Shown: positions 58,549 to 64,000 of the stretch, piece by piece | Numbering within the stretch: the first letter of the stretch is position 1 | Layout: the number at the start of each line of letters is the position of its first letter | From: Pseudomonadota bacterium | GTDB lineage: Bacteria; Pseudomonadota; Gammaproteobacteria; Acidiferrobacterales; UBA6901 | Assembly: GCA_021790335.1 (NCBI GenBank) | Contig: JAJYEE010000009.1 | Location: forward strand, 1-64,000 | Direction of reading: 5' to 3' | DNA: 64,000 nucleotides | The notes under the pieces: generated by a model | Database searches by the model: none | What the model was told of the DNA's origin: nothing | Seen by the model: only the letters and a program-made list of their open reading frames with translations | Program-made: the position numbers and the translations under genes

Positions 58549-61287
58549 ATGCCTCTACACAGGCAGGACATTTTCGACCCGCGGCGTTTTGACGCTGACC
58601 TCTCCAGGCTTTCCGAGGACCGACCGAGCGGCCCGCGCCCGACCGCCGAAGCGCTTCCGCTGTTTCGAAGCGCGCTGCGCACCGGGCGCGAGGCCCTGAA
58701 GCAGCAATATCTCGACGGCGCACCGGTCCAGGACATCCTCGGCATGCATGCCTGGCTCGTCGACCAGCTGCTGAGCCGCGCCTGGGGCCGACACCAGCAC
58801 CTGGCGCACGCCTGCGGGCGCATTGCGCTGGCCGCGGTTGGCGGCTACGGGCGCGGCGAACTGTATCCGGCTTCGGACGTAGACCTGCTCATCCTTCTGG
58901 AGAAACGCGGACACGCCAGCGCGCGCGAATTTGCCCGCACGCTACTCAGCTTTCTCTGGGACATGGGTCTTGAGGTGGGACACAGCGTGCGCACACTCAA
59001 AGACTGTGTACGCGAGTCCAAGAAGGACATCACGGTCGCCACCAACATGATGGAAGCGCGATGCCTGGCCGGCGATACGGAGCTATTCGACGAGATGCGC
59101 ACGGTCACGGGACCTCCGCGGATCTGGCCAAGCAAGAAGTTCTTCGCGGCCAAGTGGCAGGAACAGATCGAGCGCCACCATCATTTCGACGACACTGCAT
59201 ACAATCTCGAGCCGAACATCAAGGAGGGTCCGGGCGGCCTGCGCGACATCCAGATGATTGCCTGGGTGACGCAACGCCACTTCGGTACCGCAACACTGCA
59301 TGATCTCGTGGCGCTCGAGTTTCTGAGCGAAAGCGAGTACCGCAGCCTCACCCGCGGACGGCAACTGTTGGCACAGCTGCGCTGTGGCATCCACTACCTG
59401 GCCGGACACCGCGAGGACCGTCTGCTGTTCGATTACCAGGCAGCGCTTGCGGTACGCATGGGCTACGTCGACCGACCCGGCAGCCTGGCGGTCGAGCAGT
59501 TCATGAAGCGCTATTACCGCGTCGTCAAGGAGCTGGCGCTGCTCAACGAAATCCTGCTGCAGCACTTCCAGGAGGCCATACTCAGCCCCGGCAAGAAACC
59601 GGTGCGGGCAATCAACCGGCGCTTTCAGGCGCGCGACGATTTCCTGGAAGTGACCCGCAGGAACGTTTTCGAGAAATCGCCGTATGCGATCCTGGAGATG
59701 TTTCTCGTAATGGAGCAGCGCCCCGAACTCAAGGGCGTGCGCGCCCAGACCATACGTCTTCTGCGCGAGAACCTGCACCGCGTGAACAATCACTTCCGCC
59801 AGGACATCGCCTGTCGCAGCCTGTTCATGGCGATCCTGCGCGAGGCCCAGGGAATCACCCATGCCCTGCGGCGCATGAACGCCTATGGCGTACTCGCGGC
59901 CTACATACCGGCATTCGGACGCATCGTCGGACAGATGCAGCACGATCTGTTTCATGTGTATACCGTCGACGAGCACACGCTGTTCGTGGTGCGCAACCTC
60001 CGACGCTTCACCGTGCCGCAATTCCGGAGCGAATTTCCGCTCGCCAGCCACCTGATCCAGCACCTGGTGAAGCCGGAGCGCCTGTACCTGGCGGGCATGT
60101 TTCATGACATCGCCAAAGGCCGCGGCGGCGACCACTCCACGCTCGGGGAAAAAGAGGCACGCATTTTCTGTGAAAGACACGGGCTGAGCGAATACGACAC
60201 GCGCTTCGTAAGCTGGCTGGTGCGCAACCACCTGGTGATGTCCTGGACCGCGCAACGCCAGGACATCACGGACCCCGGGGTGGTACTCGAGTTCGCCCAA
60301 AGAGTCGGCGACCAGGAACATCTCGACAACCTCTATCTTTTGACCGTGGCCGACATGCGTGGAACGAGTCCCGCAGTGTGGAACGTATGGAAGGACCGCC
60401 TCTTGTCGCAACTTCATACGGCAACCGCACGCGTGCTGCGCCGTGGTTTCGCCAGACCGATCGATCTTGAGGAGCGGATCAACGATCTCAAGCAGGAGGC
60501 CTTGCGCATCCTGGCAGACAAAGGCGTGGATCTTGATCTCGTGCGTCGCCACTGGGCACGCATGGAAAGCGACTACTTTCTGCGGCACGACGCCGATGCA
60601 CTGGCATGGCATGCCGAAAAAATGAGCGCCGCCGCAGTCGCCGACCTGCCGCTCGTTGCGGCCCGGTTCCATCCGAGCGCCGGTGGGACGGAATTCCTGG
60701 TATTCACCCCCGACCGTGACGACCTGTTTGCGGTGATCACCGGCGGCTTCGACCGCCTCAATCTGTCCATCGTGGATGCACGCATCCACACCACCGGCTT
60801 CGGCTTTGCGCTCGATACCTTCGTCGCCCTGGATCACGCGGGCAATCCGGTCACCGAGACCGCACACCTAGCGGAGCTTGAGGCGGCTCTGCGCACGCAG
60901 TTGCTGAAGCCGAGGCCCGGCCGCGACCTGAAGAACGCACGCCTGCCGCGCGTGCTGCGTCACTTTCCGATCACCACCAAAGTGAGCTTCGCCACTGCCC
61001 CCAATGGCCAGCAGACGATGATGGAGGTCGTTGCGCAAGACCGTCCAGGACTGCTCTACCAGGTTGCGCTTGCGCTGCAGCAATGCCGCGCGCGTTTGAT
61101 AACGGCCAAGGTGGCCACCTACGGAGAACGCGCCGAGGACATCTTCTACATCGTCGACCGCGACGGCCAGGCCATTACCGACAGCAAGCGCCGGGACTGC
61201 CTCGATACCGGCATCCGGGAACGTTTGGACCCGCAGAGCCTGCAACCCGGAGACAATGCCCGCGGCGGCGAAGTCATCGAGATCTGA
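58549..61287 (+). CDS. glnD: bifunctional [protein-PII] uridylyltransferase / uridylyl-removing enzyme
   Basis: The 912-residue nitrogen sensor that uridylylates PII when glutamine is low and removes UMP when it is high. The nucleotidyltransferase motif VGGYGRGELYPASDVDLLIL lies at about residue 105. The HD hydrolase domain has GMFHDIAKGRGGDHSTLGEK near residue 520. Two ACT domains close the protein (FLVFTPDRDDLFAVITGGFD and MEVVAQDRPGLLYQVALALQ). AGGA 8 bases before the ATG supports the start. It is 97 bases after map and convergent with the permease gene. Confidence 0.96.
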   Translation: MPLHRQDIFDPRRFDADLSRLSEDRPSGPRPTAEALPLFRSALRTGREALKQQYLDGAPVQDILGMHAWLVDQLLSRAWGRHQHLAHACGRIALAAVGGYGRGELYPASDVDLLILLEKRGHASAREFARTLLSFLWDMGLEVGHSVRTLKDCVRESKKDITVATNMMEARCLAGDTELFDEMRTVTGPPRIWPSKKFFAAKWQEQIERHHHFDDTAYNLEPNIKEGPGGLRDIQMIAWVTQRHFGTATLHDLVALEFLSESEYRSLTRGRQLLAQLRCGIHYLAGHREDRLLFDYQAALAVRMGYVDRPGSLAVEQFMKRYYRVVKELALLNEILLQHFQEAILSPGKKPVRAINRRFQARDDFLEVTRRNVFEKSPYAILEMFLVMEQRPELKGVRAQTIRLLRENLHRVNNHFRQDIACRSLFMAILREAQGITHALRRMNAYGVLAAYIPAFGRIVGQMQHDLFHVYTVDEHTLFVVRNLRRFTVPQFRSEFPLASHLIQHLVKPERLYLAGMFHDIAKGRGGDHSTLGEKEARIFCERHGLSEYDTRFVSWLVRNHLVMSWTAQRQDITDPGVVLEFAQRVGDQEHLDNLYLLTVADMRGTSPAVWNVWKDRLLSQLHTATARVLRRGFARPIDLEERINDLKQEALRILADKGVDLDLVRRHWARMESDYFLRHDADALAWHAEKMSAAAVADLPLVAARFHPSAGGTEFLVFTPDRDDLFAVITGGFDRLNLSIVDARIHTTGFGFALDTFVALDHAGNPVTETAHLAELEAALRTQLLKPRPGRDLKNARLPRVLRHFPITTKVSFATAPNGQQTMMEVVAQDRPGLLYQVALALQQCRARLITAKVATYGERAEDIFYIVDRDGQAITDSKRRDCLDTGIRERLDPQSLQPGDNARGGEVIEI

Positions 61288-61311
61288 CCCGCGGCGCGGA
61301 CGATGCGGCCA

Positions 61312-62682
61312 TCAGCCGTTCAGGACACTGTGGCTGCGGGAATAGCCAAAATAGATGATCATGCCGATCGCGAGCCAGATCACGAAGCGCAACCAGGTGA
61401 TGAGGGGCAGGCTCGCCATGAGGTAAAGACAGAACGCGATCCCGAGCAGCGGAATCACCGGGCTCCACGGAGTCCTGAACGGACGCTTGAGATCCGGCTT
61501 GGTACGGCGCAGGACGATGACCCCGCAGCATACCAGCACGAAGGCCGACAGCGTTCCGATGTTGACGAGCTCCGCCACGTCCCCGATCGGCGTGAAACCG
61601 GCGATTGACGCGATCAGCAGGCCGCTCACCACGATCACCCGCAGCGGCGTGCGGGTGCGGGCATTGATCGCCGAAAACACCGGCGGCAGCAGGCCGTCGC
61701 GCGACATGGACAGGAATATGCGCGTCAGCCCGTAGTACAGCACGAGCATCACCGTGGTGAGCCCGGCGATCGCACCGGCGGCGACCACCGCCGACGCCCA
61801 GCGGTATCCGAGGCGCAGCATGGATTCAGCCACCGGCGAGGGTACATTGAGCGTGCCATAGGGAACGATCCCCGTGAGCAGCCCGGCCACCGCCATGTAG
61901 ATCACCGTGCACACGGCCAGAGAAACCAGAATGCCAATCGGCAGGTCGCGCGGCGGATTGACCGCTTCTTCTGCCGCGGTCGAAACGGCATCGAAGCCGA
62001 TGTAGGCGAAAAATATCAGCGCCGCGCCACCCATCACGCCTTTCCACCCAAATGGCATGAACGGATGCCAATTCGCCGGCTGGACATTAAACACCGCCAC
62101 AGCCACGAAAGTCGCGATCGCGACGACTTTCACCAGAACCATGACAGCGTTGAAGCGCGCGCTTTGGCGCACTCCGACTGCGAGTAGCGCACTCAGGACC
62201 AGCACGATGAGCGCAGCCGGCAGATTGATGATCCCGCCATCAGCCGGGGCGGTCAGCAGCACCGCCGGCATATGCAGCCCGACTGCCGTCAACGCGTTAT
62301 TGAAGTAGCCTGACCAGCCAATCGCAACCACCGCAACGGCCACGCCGTACTCGAGAATCAGATCCCAGCCGATGATCCAGGCAACCAGTTCGCCCAGCCC
62401 GGCGTAGGCGTAGCCATAGGCACTACCGCAGCCGCCTATGCTGGATGCGAGCTCAGCGTAGGCCAGCGCCGAGAATGCGCAAGCAAAGCCCGAGACCACG
62501 AAGGAAAGCACAATGGCCGGACCCGCCTTGGTCGCCGCTGCAATGCCCGTAAGCACGAATATACCGGCGCCGATGATGGCCCCTATGCCCAGCAGGGTCA
62601 GGTCGAAAGCGGTCAGACAGCGCCGCAATCCGGTGTCGCAATACATGTCGGCATTGATCGGTTTGGTCCGAAGCAGGCTCAT
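61312..62682 (-). CDS. APC-superfamily amino acid permease (CAT/YfnA-like)
   Basis: A 456-residue inner-membrane transporter with about 12 hydrophobic helices. The start TAFDLTLLGIGAIIGAGIFV contains the GIGAIIGAGIF motif of unwound helix 1 used for substrate binding in this superfamily. FFAYIGFDAVSTAAEEAVNP is the second conserved motif. The pattern resembles cationic amino acid transporter-type permeases, but the substrate cannot be read from sequence. It lies between glnD (convergent) and the amidase gene, 81 bases downstream of the latter, with no evident functional link. Confidence 0.88.
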   Translation of the reverse strand: MSLLRTKPINADMYCDTGLRRCLTAFDLTLLGIGAIIGAGIFVLTGIAAATKAGPAIVLSFVVSGFACAFSALAYAELASSIGGCGSAYGYAYAGLGELVAWIIGWDLILEYGVAVAVVAIGWSGYFNNALTAVGLHMPAVLLTAPADGGIINLPAALIVLVLSALLAVGVRQSARFNAVMVLVKVVAIATFVAVAVFNVQPANWHPFMPFGWKGVMGGAALIFFAYIGFDAVSTAAEEAVNPPRDLPIGILVSLAVCTVIYMAVAGLLTGIVPYGTLNVPSPVAESMLRLGYRWASAVVAAGAIAGLTTVMLVLYYGLTRIFLSMSRDGLLPPVFSAINARTRTPLRVIVVSGLLIASIAGFTPIGDVAELVNIGTLSAFVLVCCGVIVLRRTKPDLKRPFRTPWSPVIPLLGIAFCLYLMASLPLITWLRFVIWLAIGMIIYFGYSRSHSVLNG

Positions 62683-62763
62683 TTCCCCTCTCTCCCGTTA
62701 TTCTGATAAACCGCAGTTTTCGCTCTTTCTGAAATCGACCGATTGCATGGTGCCGGCAGCCAT

Positions 62764-64000
62764 TCAGCCGCGGTCTCCAGGCGCCGGGATGCGCAGCCTC
62801 AGGCCGATGCGGATAGTGCTGCCCCTGAGACCATTGACGTCACGCAACGCGGTCACGGACACGTCATGGCGCTGCGCGATGGCCGTGAGGGTGTCTCCGG
62901 GACGCACGACGTATTGGTCGAAGACCGGCTTCGCAGCCTGTGCGGTCTTTATCGGAACACCGCGCCTTGCCAGAAGCCAGGGCTCGGCCCGCTCCAGCCC
63001 GTCGAATATCGCCCTGGCGGTGCGTTCCTGGAATCGTTTGCTGCGCAGTTTGCGCTCGTCCGCGGGATTGGAAATGAAACCGGTTTCGATAAGAACCGAC
63101 GGAACGGGCGATTCTAACACCACGAATCCGGCCTGCTCGACCTTGCTCGAATGCAGCGGCGCTACCCTACGCAGATAGGGAAGCATGTCATCGCCAAGCC
63201 GCACGCTGTCGGCGATGGTCGCCGATTTGGTCAGGTCCCCCAGAACCTGGCCAACACCGCTTTCCACGCTGTTCAGATTCACTCCTCCGATCCAGTCGGA
63301 TTCGTTTTCATCGCTCGCTAGCGCTCTGGCAAGGGCGCTGGTGGCGCCCTTCTCGGACAGGGCATAAACCGAAGCTCCTTGGGCATCGACGATGCGGCCC
63401 GGCATGGAATCCGCGTGGATCGAAATGAACACGTCCGCCCCCTTGGCCATGCGCCTGCGCGTCACCAGCGGAACATAATAGTCGCCGGTACGCGTCATGA
63501 TCGCCTTCATTCCCGGCTGTGCGGCCACAAGCCGGTCCAGATCACGCGCGATCGCGAGCACCACCGTCTTCTCTTGCGTGCCGTAGAGATGGCCGGTCGC
63601 TCCCGGATCATCGCCGCCGTGTCCAGGGTCAATGACTACCACAAATTCCCGCGACGGCGGCGCCGCTGCCTGCGCCCTGAGCCGGGCACGTTCCTGCGCC
63701 GCCTTTGCGGCGTCATAAAGGTCCACGACCAGGCGATGGCCGTACGGGCCGGCCGGCTTCAGCAGGAAACTGCGGGGCTGGGCGTCGATCTTGAGATCAA
63801 CGACGATGCGCACCGTGTGGTTCGCGCGCGGGCCGCTGCGCATATCCGAAACGATCGCGCTTCCACTTCCGAGCTGCGGCAGGGGCCTGCCGAGGCGTGC
63901 GTTGTGGAGATCGATCACCACACGGTAGGGATCCTTGAGCATGAACAGCCGGTAATTGAGCGATCCGCTCAGGTCGAAGACCAGACGGGTGTAATCCGGC
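62764..64000 (-). CDS. amiC: N-acetylmuramoyl-L-alanine amidase (AmiC/AmiB type), 5' end outside the window
   Basis: A periplasmic zinc amidase that splits septal peptidoglycan during daughter-cell separation. Read from the right edge, the frame is open from base 64000 (PDYTRLVFDLSGSLNYRLFM), which is the AMIN targeting domain, so the apparent Met at 63942 is internal. The catalytic Amidase_3 domain has VVIDPGHGGDDPGATGHLYG (His ligand), FISIHADSMPG (His) and PSVLIETGFISNPADERKLR (Glu). A C-terminal LysM domain follows (YVVRPGDTLTAIAQRHDVSV) for peptidoglycan binding. The signal peptide and part of AMIN lie beyond the edge. AmiB and AmiC are not distinguished with certainty; AMIN plus terminal LysM is common to both outside the enterics. 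Confidence 0.92.
   Translation of the reverse strand, partial: PDYTRLVFDLSGSLNYRLFMLKDPYRVVIDLHNARLGRPLPQLGSGSAIVSDMRSGPRANHTVRIVVDLKIDAQPRSFLLKPAGPYGHRLVVDLYDAAKAAQERARLRAQAAAPPSREFVVVIDPGHGGDDPGATGHLYGTQEKTVVLAIARDLDRLVAAQPGMKAIMTRTGDYYVPLVTRRRMAKGADVFISIHADSMPGRIVDAQGASVYALSEKGATSALARALASDENESDWIGGVNLNSVESGVGQVLGDLTKSATIADSVRLGDDMLPYLRRVAPLHSSKVEQAGFVVLESPVPSVLIETGFISNPADERKLRSKRFQERTARAIFDGLERAEPWLLARRGVPIKTAQAAKPVFDQYVVRPGDTLTAIAQRHDVSVTALRDVNGLRGSTIRIGLRLRIPAPGDRG

Noticed and set aside
59083..60867. A 594-codon minus-strand frame
   Set aside because: It is an antisense shadow of glnD, whose motifs are complete on the plus strand.

Overview
The window looks like a gammaproteobacterial chromosome of moderately high GC. 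The evidence is the block ygfZ, ftsB, eno, kdsA, pyrG, tilS, accA, dnaE, rnhB, lpxB, lpxA, fabZ, lpxD, bamA, rseP, dxr, cdsA, uppS, frr, pyrH, tsf, rpsB, map, glnD, which is the classical order of this class. It is joined to an exopolysaccharide locus of the exosortase A (XrtA/EpsH, PEP-CTERM) type. Genus cannot be fixed by eye; a free-living, possibly chemolithotrophic lineage is only a guess.

Bases 1-30,830 are an accessory surface-polysaccharide island. Its backbone, read mostly on the minus strand from about 29.1 kb, has an undecaprenyl-phosphate sugar transferase (EpsB2 type), an XrtA-type polysaccharide deacetylase, an XrtA-type FemAB protein, several GT4 glycosyltransferases, a GT2 enzyme, a DegT-type aminotransferase, a Wzx flippase and a large AsnB amidotransferase. 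Two further polysaccharide deacetylases and a low-molecular-weight protein tyrosine phosphatase accompany them. Near the left edge are a CTP:glycerol-3-phosphate cytidylyltransferase (TagD type), a CDP-glycerol-type polyol-phosphate transferase and a methyltransferase, all of visibly lower GC. These would build and decorate a lipid-linked polymer and flip it across the inner membrane. No exosortase, Wzc-type copolymerase or export porin lies inside the window.

The island is heavily rearranged. It carries broken IS110, IS3, IS630 and integrase-type transposase genes, a 951-bp identical duplication of a decayed IS110 element, a frameshifted ATP-grasp gene, and a dispersed repeat family. The repeat has three long copies, one modular relative and one short piece. 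It contains strong hairpins with GNRA loops and structure-preserving variation, which suggests a structured RNA or a hairpin-based mobile element. It is the best candidate for something undescribed here.

Bases 31,000-64,000 are dense conserved chromosome. ygfZ stands alone on the plus strand. From ftsB back to rpsB almost everything is on the minus strand in overlapping, translationally coupled genes for enolase, KDO synthesis, CTP, tRNA lysidine, fatty acid and lipid A synthesis, the BAM complex, RseP, isoprenoid and phospholipid synthesis, and translation factors. map and glnD are divergent on the plus strand, followed by an APC permease and a truncated AmiC-type amidase on the minus strand. 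The usual skp (ompH) gene between bamA and lpxD is absent.
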